Below are positions 24,813 to 33,307 of a stretch of DNA of 64,000 bases, in pieces. How positions within the stretch are numbered: the first letter of the stretch is position 1; the number at the start of each line of letters is the position of its first letter. The notes beneath the pieces were generated by a model, which saw nothing but the letters and a program-made list of their open reading frames with translations, was not told where the DNA came from and did no database searches. Source of the DNA: Alteromonadaceae bacterium 2753L.S.0a.02 (GTDB taxonomy: Bacteria > Pseudomonadota > Gammaproteobacteria > Pseudomonadales > Cellvibrionaceae); assembly GCA_007827375.1 (NCBI GenBank), contig VISH01000002.1, positions 1,265,001-1,329,000 on the forward strand, given 5' to 3'. The position numbers were made by a program, and so were the translations under genes.

Positions 24813-25883
24813 TTACCACTTCATTGTTTTACGGATAAATTGAGTTAAACGCTCAGCGTTCTGCTGGTGATGTATCACTCGTGGGTGTTTGGGGTACTCT
24901 TCGTACGGAAAGAAAAACGTCGTAATATGCGTATCGCCAGAGATCTTTTTGTGATTGGCGACAGCTTTGCGTATGTAGCCAGGCCAGGCAGAGCCTTGTT
25001 TGGTCGCATCCATATTTCCCAGTGTTGCAATTACGGTAGCCTTTGGGTAAACCTTGCGAATTTTCGCAATAAAATCCTGGTATGCCGCGATACGGTGAGC
25101 ATCATTGGGAACGGGCTTCAAACGCTTTTCTACCAGCCAGCTATCGTTCTGAAATAAGTTAATGACAACTACATCAGGCTGCCACAGCGCAAAATCCCAG
25201 TGGCTTTCATTGTTTCCAACCGCGTCAAGCTGGTCATAGAACTGCGGCATAATGAAGTCGAACCAACTGACCATCACTCCAATGCCGCTCTGCGAAATAA
25301 TGCGGTAGTCTGCTCCTAATTCGCGCGCTGTGATAGCTGCGTAACTTAAAAAACTGTTCTTTTCAGAGAGCAGCGCATCGTCGGCATTGTAAGCGGCTTC
25401 ATTGCCCATACCACTGGTGATTGAATCACCGTAAAACTCTATTTTGCGCTGTGGTTTGGGTGGTGGGTCAAATATCTTTCCGTCGTCGGCGATATTAAAA
25501 CCGTGAAAAATCGTTCGGCCCTCTTCACCTTCAGTACGTTTGGTGAGCGTAATGGTGTGTTTTCCTGCGGGAAGATATTGGCTGAGCTGATAGGTTTGCA
25601 AACCCTGCTCACAGGCGATCACGTAGGGCGCATCCCAGTTATTATCGATGAACACATTGAAATAGTTTTTGCCGTATTGATCGTCGAGTGTCACACCGAT
25701 TTCGTTACCAGAAATTACTGCGACGACCTGCGACGCTGGCCAGGAAATCCCCGCTATTGTGGGTGTACTAAAATCGATACGACCGCTGTATTGGAGATGT
25801 TTGTTATCTGCGGGTATCAATTGGTTGGCGCAGCAAAGGGGCGCCACCAAGTACATAAGCAGTAAAAAGAAGCGTGTATGCAT
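24813..25883 (-). CDS. SGNH-type carbohydrate esterase (CE2-like acetyl esterase), secreted
   Basis: This 356-residue protein has a signal peptide (about 1-19), an N-terminal beta-sandwich domain (about 20-140) and a C-terminal SGNH hydrolase domain. The nucleophile is in FYGDSITSGMG (Ser near 153), block III is INLFQND, and the catalytic His is in the HPRVIHHQQNAE region near residue 335. This two-domain order is that of CE2 esterases, which remove acetyl groups from xylan and glucomannan. It would act outside the inner membrane and suits a cell that also makes a surface xylanase. Cysteines 17-18 near the end of the signal peptide make a lipoprotein possible. Confidence 0.85.
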   Translation of the reverse strand: MHTRFFLLLMYLVAPLCCANQLIPADNKHLQYSGRIDFSTPTIAGISWPASQVVAVISGNEIGVTLDDQYGKNYFNVFIDNNWDAPYVIACEQGLQTYQLSQYLPAGKHTITLTKRTEGEEGRTIFHGFNIADDGKIFDPPPKPQRKIEFYGDSITSGMGNEAAYNADDALLSEKNSFLSYAAITARELGADYRIISQSGIGVMVSWFDFIMPQFYDQLDAVGNNESHWDFALWQPDVVVINLFQNDSWLVEKRLKPVPNDAHRIAAYQDFIAKIRKVYPKATVIATLGNMDATKQGSAWPGYIRKAVANHKKISGDTHITTFFFPYEEYPKHPRVIHHQQNAERLTQFIRKTMKW

Positions 25884-25995
25884 GGCTAATCCTTATTGTG
25901 GTTATACCATTGGAGATACATTTCTATTTGGCTGAGCGTAATCCAGAACGCGGCATCACCTTATGTAAATCGCTGCGGAATTAAAAGTGATCAGA

Positions 25996-26541
25996 TCAAT
26001 TTAATGTGATCAGGTGCAATGCCTCGTTGACCAGCTGTGCAACGGGTTTGCAAATATCCAGTGTAAAGACATCGGCTTCGTCGTGTGTTGGCTCCAACGA
26101 ATCAAACTGACTATCGAGAAGGGCTGTAGGCATAAAATGATTTTGGCGTGCGTTCATCCTTTCCGCAATCAACGATTTCCCGCCGCTCAGGTGTAAAAAA
26201 AACACGCGACCTGGAGTCTGTCGTAATCTTTCGCGATGCGCGCGTCTTAAGCCCGAAAATGCCAGTGTGCAACTTAAGCCCGCCAACAATTGTTGTTGCA
26301 AATGATGGCGCAGCGCCTCCACCCATGGCTGACGCATGTCATCGGTAAGTGGTTTGCCTTCTGCCATGTGTTGTTTGTTGATTGCGGGGTGGAAATCATC
26401 AGCGTCGTACATGTTTATTTTGAGCGTATCGGCGATGGCCCTGGCCATGGTGGATTTACCACAACCGGATACCCCCATTACGATGATGACAGTAGGCGTT
26501 TTAGGGGAAAATTTCGTTGCAGAGGTCATAACTGGCGACAT
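25996..26541 (-). CDS. gntK: Gluconokinase (thermoresistant type)
   Basis: The protein has the P-loop GVSGCGKST close to its N-terminus and the family text MYDADDFHPAINKQHMAEGKPLTDDMRQPW-like segment after it, followed by GRVFFLHLSGG and RMNARQNHFMPTALLDSQFDSLE, all characteristic of GntK-type gluconate kinases. It phosphorylates gluconate to 6-phosphogluconate in the cytoplasm. The start is uncertain: a TTG at 26574, ATG 26541 or ATG 26529; ATG 26541 is chosen because family members have short tails before the P-loop. It is divergent from the LacI regulator of the cellobionate locus and would use the gluconate released by the GH94 phosphorylase. Confidence 0.9.
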   Translation of the reverse strand: MSPVMTSATKFSPKTPTVIIVMGVSGCGKSTMARAIADTLKINMYDADDFHPAINKQHMAEGKPLTDDMRQPWVEALRHHLQQQLLAGLSCTLAFSGLRRAHRERLRQTPGRVFFLHLSGGKSLIAERMNARQNHFMPTALLDSQFDSLEPTHDEADVFTLDICKPVAQLVNEALHLITLN

Positions 26542-26630
26542 TGGGGTTACTGCGAGTGGCTGGTGGTAGCGCAATCATTTTTGATATGCTAAGGTTGCTC
26601 GACCTCGGCTCAGGCCACAGGCTGCGTGCG

Positions 26631-26660
26631 AGAGTTTAATGATAAATATAATAAAACTCT
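26631..26660. promoter_or_regulatory. Inverted repeat between gluconokinase and LacI regulator genes
   Basis: AGAGTTT (26631-26637) and AAACTCT (26654-26660) form an inverted repeat with a 16-bp AT-rich spacer that is itself partly symmetric. It lies in the 250-bp divergent intergenic region and could be an operator, although LacI-family sites are usually more compact. Confidence 0.35.
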
Positions 26661-26792
26661 AGGGTGACTCACAATAAATCGATCCTAACGCAACCACAGC
26701 ATCCCTTTTTTATTGCGATTAATAAGCTCACGGCGCCAGTCAAATGCACAGAAGCTTGCAGCTTCACACTATTAACGAGAAAAGAACACTCA

Positions 26793-27809
26793 ATGCAAAA
26801 ACGTATCACATTGGCGGATGTCGCTGAACTTGCCGGTGTCAGTGCAATCACCGTGTCTCGGGTGATTAATCAACCTGGAAAAGTTTCTGCGCAAGTGCGT
26901 GGTCGGGTCGAGGGCGCAATTGAAACGCTGGGTTATATTCCCAACCGTTCAGCCAGTGCATTGGCGTCAGCCCGCTCAGGGATTATAGGTGTGGTGATTC
27001 CGTCCTTATCAAATAGTGTGTTTAATGAGGTGTTGCGAGGAATATACGATGTTACCGGTCCTGCTGGCTTTCAGGTGCTACTGGTTGATTGTCATTATTC
27101 TTCCCTGGAAGAGGAGCGTCTGGTTCGAACGCTGCTTGGCCAGGCACCGGAGGGGATGATCATAAGTGGCGGTGACCAAACCGAGCATACCCGCAAAATA
27201 CTTCAGGCGTCTGGTGTACCCATTGTGCAAATCATGGAGGCTGTGCAATCACCTATTGATATGAACGTCGGGTTCTCACACCTGGATGCTGCTTATGACG
27301 CTGTGTCTCAGTTGATTCAACGCGGTTTTAATCGCGTGGGTTTCATCGGTGCTCGCATGGATACTCGCGCGCAGCAGCGCTTGAAGGGTTATTGCAACGC
27401 GATGCAAGAAGCCCGCTTCAATTATGAAAACTTAATTATTACCACTCCGCGCCCCTCTTCGGTGGGTATGGGCGCAGAACTTTTCAGAAGTTTAATGGCG
27501 CAATCCCACGGCGATTGTGATGCAATATTTTGTGTAAATGATGACCTAGCGCTCGGAGCATTGTTTGAATGCCAGCGTATGCATCTACCGGTTCCCGGCA
27601 GCATGGCCATTTGCGGTTTCAACGATATGGAGATGGCAGCATTGGTGAACCCGCCATTATCAAGTGTGCGCGTGCCGCGCTATGAAATGGGGGTTCAGGC
27701 CGCCCAGATGATTTTACAGCGAATTAATGGCGAAATTCCGGTGCACTACAAGGTGGACTGTGGCTACCACATCAATATGCGGGCATCGACACGGGCGCGC
27801 GAACAATAA
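26793..27809 (+). CDS. LacI-family transcriptional regulator
   Basis: The start is ATG 26793; the longer frame from 26664 adds 43 residues without family match. The 338-residue protein has a LacI helix-turn-helix (ITLADVAELAGVSAITVSRVINQPGKVS) with the hinge-helix segment NRSASALASARS, and a periplasmic-binding-protein-like effector domain. It resembles the GntR gluconate repressor group. It probably represses the divergent gluconokinase gene and the transporter and phosphorylase genes downstream, in response to gluconate or cellobionate. The ligand is inferred from context. Confidence 0.9.
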   Translation: MQKRITLADVAELAGVSAITVSRVINQPGKVSAQVRGRVEGAIETLGYIPNRSASALASARSGIIGVVIPSLSNSVFNEVLRGIYDVTGPAGFQVLLVDCHYSSLEEERLVRTLLGQAPEGMIISGGDQTEHTRKILQASGVPIVQIMEAVQSPIDMNVGFSHLDAAYDAVSQLIQRGFNRVGFIGARMDTRAQQRLKGYCNAMQEARFNYENLIITTPRPSSVGMGAELFRSLMAQSHGDCDAIFCVNDDLALGALFECQRMHLPVPGSMAICGFNDMEMAALVNPPLSSVRVPRYEMGVQAAQMILQRINGEIPVHYKVDCGYHINMRASTRAREQ

Positions 27810-27836
27810 TAAACAAAGATATTCTTGGGGGAAAAA

Positions 27837-29486
27837 GTGTCTGATGCAGCATTAAAAGCAGAAATGCGAACGGCGAAATTGGGTGTTCGTGAGAAATTGG
27901 GTTATGGCTTCGGCGACTTTGGTTTCAATCTTTATTGGACCACAATTGCGTCTTTCCTTGCCGCTTTTTACACCGATACCTTTGGAATTAGCGCCGCTGC
28001 AGCCGGCACCATGATGTTCACAACTAAAATTATTGATGCCTGCACCGATCCCGTAATGGGAGCCCTGGCGGATCGAACAAAAACCCGCTTTGGGAAATTC
28101 CGCCCATATTTATTGTTTGCGGGTTTACCGATGGCGGGCGCAGCTGTGCTGACTTTTAGTACGCCAGATCTTAGTGAGGGCGGTAAAGTTGTCTATGCCT
28201 ATATCACCTACACCCTGATGATGATGATGTACACCGTACTCAGCACGCCCTATTCATCACTTTCGGGTGTGATGACAGCGAACAGCCAGGAACGCACTTC
28301 ATTAATAAGCATTCGGTTTATTTTCGCGTTTAGCTGCGGTTTTGTGGTGAATTTCTTTACGTTGGATCTGGTCAGCTATTTAGGGAATGGCAATGACGCA
28401 AAAGGTTGGCAGCTCACCATGGCTTTGTATGGCATTGCCGCCGCGATAATATTTTTTATCACGTTTGCAACTACCCGCGAGCGGATCGCACCATCAGAAA
28501 CACAAAAAACCAACCCGCTTGACGATATTAAAGATTTAATTGCGAATCGGCCTTGGTTAATACTGTTTGTGTTGTCGATGATTATTATGATGACCATAAC
28601 CATGCGCGCCGGTTCGGCTTACTACTATTTTACCTATTTTCTAGAGCGCCCAGATCTTTTGGGGGCCTTTCTTGGTGTGCAAATGGCGGCATACGCGGCC
28701 GGCGCTGCCGGCGCGCCTTTAATGACTAAGTTACTCGATAAAACCCGCTTATTGATGCTGTTGATGGCGATTGTCGGGAGCCTGTCGGTTATTTTTGCCT
28801 TTGTGCCCAAGCCCGATTACAACGGTGCACGATCCGTGAAAGCGGGAGAGTCTATAAGCTTAAATGCTGCCGAGCTATTGCCTCTCCCAGAAAATGGCGA
28901 TGTAAAGCTGCAGTGGCAAACTCATGAAAAAGCCTGGTGGATTTTCGTAAAACGGATACCTATTGGCGGGGAAACAGCACAGCTGCTTGAATATTCGGCG
29001 GCTGAAGATACGGTCATTAGTGTCGTTGCCAGCTTTAACGAACAGGGAAAACCTGTGTTACACGATTCCGGTGAATTGCCGGGTGAAATACTTATTATGT
29101 TTATTTTATGTGGTCTGATCAGTCTTGCTTTGGGGCCGAAATCACCCTTGACCTGGTCGATGTATGCAGATTCAGCGGATTACAACGAATGGAAAAACGG
29201 ACGTCGTGCAACGGCGATGACTTTCTCCGCTGCAACTTTTTCTCAAAAGTTGGGTGGTGCGCTGGGGTCTGCCGGAATGCTCTGGGTGTTGGCCGCATTC
29301 GGATACGCCGCAAAACAAGCCCAATCGGACGCCTCTCAAATGGGGATTGTTATATTGCAAACTGCGGTACCGGGTTTTTTTGCATTGTTGGCTGTGATAA
29401 TAACCCGATACTACACCTTAACAGGCAAGCAGTTGGAGCAAATTCAGAGCGAATTAAAAGACCGTCAAGCTGCAGCAGAAAATTAA
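27837..29486 (+). CDS. GPH-family sugar:cation symporter (probable cellobionate importer)
   Basis: The GTG at 27837 has GGGGG six bases upstream and is preferred to the TTG at 27825. The 549-residue protein has the GPH/MelB family N-terminus GYGFGDFGFNLYWTTIASFLAAFYTD and the loop motif DPVMGALADRTKTRFGKFRPYL, with about 12 membrane helices. It is longer than usual: an extra hydrophilic segment (about residues 325-415) lies between two helices in the second half. Its position between the regulator and the phosphorylase suggests uptake of cellobionate, the phosphorylase substrate. Confidence 0.88.
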   Translation: MSDAALKAEMRTAKLGVREKLGYGFGDFGFNLYWTTIASFLAAFYTDTFGISAAAAGTMMFTTKIIDACTDPVMGALADRTKTRFGKFRPYLLFAGLPMAGAAVLTFSTPDLSEGGKVVYAYITYTLMMMMYTVLSTPYSSLSGVMTANSQERTSLISIRFIFAFSCGFVVNFFTLDLVSYLGNGNDAKGWQLTMALYGIAAAIIFFITFATTRERIAPSETQKTNPLDDIKDLIANRPWLILFVLSMIIMMTITMRAGSAYYYFTYFLERPDLLGAFLGVQMAAYAAGAAGAPLMTKLLDKTRLLMLLMAIVGSLSVIFAFVPKPDYNGARSVKAGESISLNAAELLPLPENGDVKLQWQTHEKAWWIFVKRIPIGGETAQLLEYSAAEDTVISVVASFNEQGKPVLHDSGELPGEILIMFILCGLISLALGPKSPLTWSMYADSADYNEWKNGRRATAMTFSAATFSQKLGGALGSAGMLWVLAAFGYAAKQAQSDASQMGIVILQTAVPGFFALLAVIITRYYTLTGKQLEQIQSELKDRQAAAEN

Positions 29487-29498
29487 TTACCCTTTTTA

Positions 29499-29530
29499 AA
29501 AAACTCTCAGGCTTGTGTCTGGGAGTTTTT
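29499..29530 (+). terminator. Rho-independent terminator or attenuator between transporter and phosphorylase genes
   Basis: AAAAACTCTCAG (29499-29510) pairs with CTGGGAGTTTTT (29519-29530) over 12 bp with one G-T pair; the 3' arm ends in five T residues. It sits 12 bp after the transporter stop and 16 bp before the phosphorylase ATG, so it would reduce read-through between the two. Confidence 0.75.
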
Positions 29531-29546
29531 GTTTAAGAGAGATGTC

Positions 29547-31913
29547 ATGCTTAACATCACCGATAACGGCGAACGTTACGAACTCACCAACCCCACATCG
29601 ATGCCGCACTGCGCAGGATTCCTGTGGAATAAAAAAATGATGATCCAGATAACCTGTCGCGGTTATGCCATTGCACAGCATATGCAGCCCGAGCCTTCAA
29701 AATACAGCTATCAGCCAATGGTGGAAGGCAAAATATTTATGCTGCCAGAACAGCCCATGTTTGCGCACACGCCGGGGCGTTTTTTTATTGTTAAAGATGA
29801 AGAGACCGGCGAAACATTTTCCGCGCCCCACGAGCCATTGCGCGCGTCTCCTGACAAATTTGTATTTTCAGTGGGTAAAAGTGATATTCGCTGGTGTGTC
29901 GAAAAGTTGGGGATACGCATCGAGCTACAGCTAAATATTCCACTGCATGATGTTGCAGAATTGTGGCAATTAACCGTAAGCAATATTTCTGGGCGCCCGC
30001 GCAGGATCAGCGTTTATCCGTACATTCCGTTCGGATTTATGAGTTGGATGAACCAGTCCGCACGCTATAGGAAAGATCTGGGGGGAATCGTAGCTTCCTG
30101 CGTAACGCCCTACCAGAAGCTCGACGATTATTTTAAAAATAAAGACTTGAAAGATAAAAGTTTTTTACTCCACGATAGGCAGCCAGATTACTGGGAGGCC
30201 TGTCGCGATGCTTTTGAAGGTGAAGGTGGTATTCAAAACCCTTCAGGTGTACAGCAGAAAATCTTGGGGAATGGCGATGCGCTCTACGAAACCCCAGCCG
30301 GCATATTTCAATATCGGTTGGAGATGGCCAATGATAGCCGCGAAAAATTTCGATTTTTACTGGGGCCAGCACTCGACGACGCGGAAATTGCTGAGCTTCG
30401 CGAGCGATATTTTGGCGATCCTGGTTTTACCGCTACAGCTCTGGAGTACCACAATTATGTGGCGCAAGGCGAGGGTGCTCTTCGCATTAATACGCCCGAC
30501 AGTCATTTTGATAATTTTATTAATCAGTGGCTGTCGCGCCAGATGTTTTACCATGGTGATGTGAATCGGCTTTCTACAGACCCTCAAACCCGGAATTTTT
30601 TGCAAGATAGCATGGGTATGAGTTATATCAGGCCCGAAGTGACTAAAAATGCTTTTTTGTGGGCACTGGCGCAACAGGAAGCTAATGGCGCCATGCCTGA
30701 TGGCATTCTGCTGCGAGAAGACGCTGAACTGAAATACATCAATCAAATTCCCCACACCGACCATTGTGTATGGTTACCGGTTTGCCTTTCTGCATACCTC
30801 AACGAAACCGGCGATTACGACTTTTTATCAACCCCGGTTAAAGACTGGAAAGGTGATCATCAAGCAACGGTTTTTGAGCGTATTTCAGCGGCTATGCGCT
30901 GGTTGCTGAAAGATCGCGACGTCCGTGGCCTGAACTACATCGCTCAGGGCGATTGGAATGATCCGATGAACATGGTTGGCTACAAAGGTAAGGGTGTTTC
31001 TGGCTGGTTGAGTGTGGCAACAGCCTATGGTCTGAAGCAATGGGCGCTGGTTTGTGAGCAACTGGGCGATGCGTCGGCTGCTGCAGAGTTTCGTTTTGGT
31101 GCGGATGCTATCAATAAATCTGTTAACGAACACCTTTGGGATGGCGCCTGGTACGGTCGTGGCATTACCGATGACGGGATTGTGTTTGGCGTTGCCAACG
31201 ACAGTGAAGGCCGTATTTTTCTCAACCCGCAGAGTTGGGCTTTGATGGCAGGTACACCTAATGCCGAGCAGCAACAGAAAATGCTTGAGGCGATTGATGC
31301 TCAGCTTGATACGCCTTACGGCGTGATGATGTTGGCACCAGCTTATACCGCCATGCGTGAAGATGTGGGGCGCGTCACTCAAAAGCATCCCGGCGCTGCT
31401 GAAAATGGTTCCATTTACAATCACGCCGCCGCATTTTATGCCTGGAGCCTATACTCTATTGGGGACGCGGATCGAGGCTTCAACATTATTCGAAAAATGA
31501 TTGCAGGGCCTGACCACAGCGATCTACTGCAGCGCGGCCAGATGCCGGTTTACATCCCCAATTATTATCGTGGTGCCTATTATCAGTTTCCTCGCACCGC
31601 AGGCCGCTCCAGTCAGTTGTTTAACACGGGCACGGTGGCTTGGGTATACCGCTGTTTGGTCGAAGGATTATTCGGACTGAAAGGTACTCCAAATGGGATA
31701 CAAATTGCCCCTAATCTGCCCAGCAACTGGCCGGAGGCAAGTGTCTCCCGCAAGTTTCGCGATGCAATATTGCATGTAAGTTATCGTCGCGTGCCTGGTG
31801 TTACGAAAATGGCTGTCACAGTGGATGACCAAAAATTGAACGCACCCTTTGTGATAGAAACTCAAGCGGGCGCTGAATATCAGGTTGAGGTCGAGTTACC
31901 GTTTATCTCTTAA
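29547..31913 (+). CDS. Cellobionic acid phosphorylase (GH94)
   Basis: From ATG 29547 (AAGAGAG upstream) the protein has 788 residues, the short length of cellobionate-type GH94 enzymes. The catalytic acid is Asp472 in GDWNDPMN. From memory, the published Saccharophagus degradans enzyme uses Asp472 as catalyst and Gln190, Arg609 and Lys613 near the gluconate carboxylate; this protein has Q, R and K at exactly those numbers (TPYQK, GRVTQK). It would convert 4-O-beta-glucosyl-gluconate and phosphate to alpha-glucose-1-phosphate and gluconate in the cytoplasm. Gluconokinase, transporter and regulator genes nearby complete the pathway. No signal peptide is present. Plain cellobiose phosphorylase is the alternative. 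Confidence 0.88.
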   Translation: MLNITDNGERYELTNPTSMPHCAGFLWNKKMMIQITCRGYAIAQHMQPEPSKYSYQPMVEGKIFMLPEQPMFAHTPGRFFIVKDEETGETFSAPHEPLRASPDKFVFSVGKSDIRWCVEKLGIRIELQLNIPLHDVAELWQLTVSNISGRPRRISVYPYIPFGFMSWMNQSARYRKDLGGIVASCVTPYQKLDDYFKNKDLKDKSFLLHDRQPDYWEACRDAFEGEGGIQNPSGVQQKILGNGDALYETPAGIFQYRLEMANDSREKFRFLLGPALDDAEIAELRERYFGDPGFTATALEYHNYVAQGEGALRINTPDSHFDNFINQWLSRQMFYHGDVNRLSTDPQTRNFLQDSMGMSYIRPEVTKNAFLWALAQQEANGAMPDGILLREDAELKYINQIPHTDHCVWLPVCLSAYLNETGDYDFLSTPVKDWKGDHQATVFERISAAMRWLLKDRDVRGLNYIAQGDWNDPMNMVGYKGKGVSGWLSVATAYGLKQWALVCEQLGDASAAAEFRFGADAINKSVNEHLWDGAWYGRGITDDGIVFGVANDSEGRIFLNPQSWALMAGTPNAEQQQKMLEAIDAQLDTPYGVMMLAPAYTAMREDVGRVTQKHPGAAENGSIYNHAAAFYAWSLYSIGDADRGFNIIRKMIAGPDHSDLLQRGQMPVYIPNYYRGAYYQFPRTAGRSSQLFNTGTVAWVYRCLVEGLFGLKGTPNGIQIAPNLPSNWPEASVSRKFRDAILHVSYRRVPGVTKMAVTVDDQKLNAPFVIETQAGAEYQVEVELPFIS

Positions 31914-32002
31914 CGCGAGTTGCCTAAGGTATTAAAAACGCCAATAATGGCCGCGCAAAAGCACTAGAAGAGGAGCCTGGCGAACACCGGGTGTTTTAAT
32001 TC

Positions 32003-33295
32003 GTGCCGAAAAAACAAACAATTGCGCCAGCGAAAGACTACGGACTCAGCGAAAATCAGTTATTTTGGTTATTCGTGCTTGCAGCTCTGCTTCTGGGTTA
32101 TAACATCGTCACACATCTGTCGGGTGGAATTGGTGACGAAGATGTTCATCGTTTCCAGATAAATTGGTTTGTACAGGGTCGTTTTGAAATTTTCAAATAT
32201 GTGACCATGCTACCACTTTATCATCTAGTGGTCGCAGGAATAGGCAAGCTAACCGGTTTGTTATCACTCAACGGATTGCGATTTTCCCATCTCCTATTCG
32301 CGGCTGGTGTGATACCAGCAATGTTTTTACTCGTGAAGCGCGTGTATCCCAGCGAAGCAACAGCACGCACCTTGCTGTTAGTGTTCACTCCCTTCTTATT
32401 CCCGTTGTTTTTTCTTACGTACACCGATTTACCATCGTTAATGTTCGTATTGCTAATGGTTGAGCGCACCTGGAAACAGAGCTATTTTCCTGCCGCCTTG
32501 CTGGCTTTGTTGGCGGTGCTGATTCGTCAGCCCAATGTGATATGGGTTGCTTTTTGTAGTTGCTTAGTAGCACTGAATGTGGCTCGGGAGCAGGGGAGGG
32601 GCTTACGCTTTAACCGCTCGCCTCAGGGAATATTAAGCCAGCAGTTCATTCGTGAAGTGCTGCTTGGTAATAAGTATTTTATTGTTATTTACATCGCGTT
32701 TATTGTTTTTGTTCTGGTGAATGGCGGTGTCGCGGTCGGGGATGCTGAGCAACATCCTATATCATTCAATTTATCCAATTTCTATTTTTTTCTGTTGGTG
32801 GCTTTCGTTTTATTTCTGCCATTTAATATTGAACAATTACCAAATATAAAGCGATTATTAGTGCAGCATTGGTGGGTTGTCATTGTGTTAGTGGCTGGCT
32901 TTTTTGTTTATTTTTACACTTATGAGCACCCCCACAAGTACAATCGCACGGAACTGGATTTTTATCGCCATAATCTCTTTATCCATTACACCTGCGATAT
33001 TTTACAGTTGCGGATTGCCAGCTATATCCCCATGGCTTGGATGATATTGGCATTTGTAACCGCCGTGCGCGCCAGCAGTTACGGGCCTGCATTGCTTTTG
33101 CTTTACCCGTTTGCGCTGCTGTCGTTTGTTCCATTACCGTTAATTGAACAGCGCTACTATGTGGTCGCACTCACTTTGTTTTTGGTGTTTCGGCCTCCGA
33201 TGTCACGGTTGAGCACTAATATATCGCTGGTCATTTTTATTACACTTAGCGCATACATCTTATTTAATATTACAAGAAAAATTTTCTTCCTATAA
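32003..33295 (+). CDS. DIE2/ALG10-like GT-C membrane glycosyltransferase
   Basis: This 430-residue protein starts at a GTG (32003) and has about ten membrane helices. Three segments resemble the eukaryotic ALG10 alpha-1,2-glucosyltransferase: IGDEDVHRFQINWFVQGRF followed by a Leu-Pro-Leu-Tyr stretch (acidic first loop, about 42-75), TYTDLPSLMFVLL (about 136-148) and RQPNVIWVAF (about 176-185). ALG10 uses dolichyl-phosphate-glucose on the luminal side; the bacterial equivalent would use undecaprenyl-phosphate-sugar in the periplasm. It is followed within 12 bp by a DUF2298 gene, then GT2 and GtrA-like genes that could supply such a donor. The acceptor is unknown. Confidence 0.7.
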   Translation: MPKKQTIAPAKDYGLSENQLFWLFVLAALLLGYNIVTHLSGGIGDEDVHRFQINWFVQGRFEIFKYVTMLPLYHLVVAGIGKLTGLLSLNGLRFSHLLFAAGVIPAMFLLVKRVYPSEATARTLLLVFTPFLFPLFFLTYTDLPSLMFVLLMVERTWKQSYFPAALLALLAVLIRQPNVIWVAFCSCLVALNVAREQGRGLRFNRSPQGILSQQFIREVLLGNKYFIVIYIAFIVFVLVNGGVAVGDAEQHPISFNLSNFYFFLLVAFVLFLPFNIEQLPNIKRLLVQHWWVVIVLVAGFFVYFYTYEHPHKYNRTELDFYRHNLFIHYTCDILQLRIASYIPMAWMILAFVTAVRASSYGPALLLLYPFALLSFVPLPLIEQRYYVVALTLFLVFRPPMSRLSTNISLVIFITLSAYILFNITRKIFFL

Positions 33296-33307
33296 ACGGG
33301 TCTCGTT

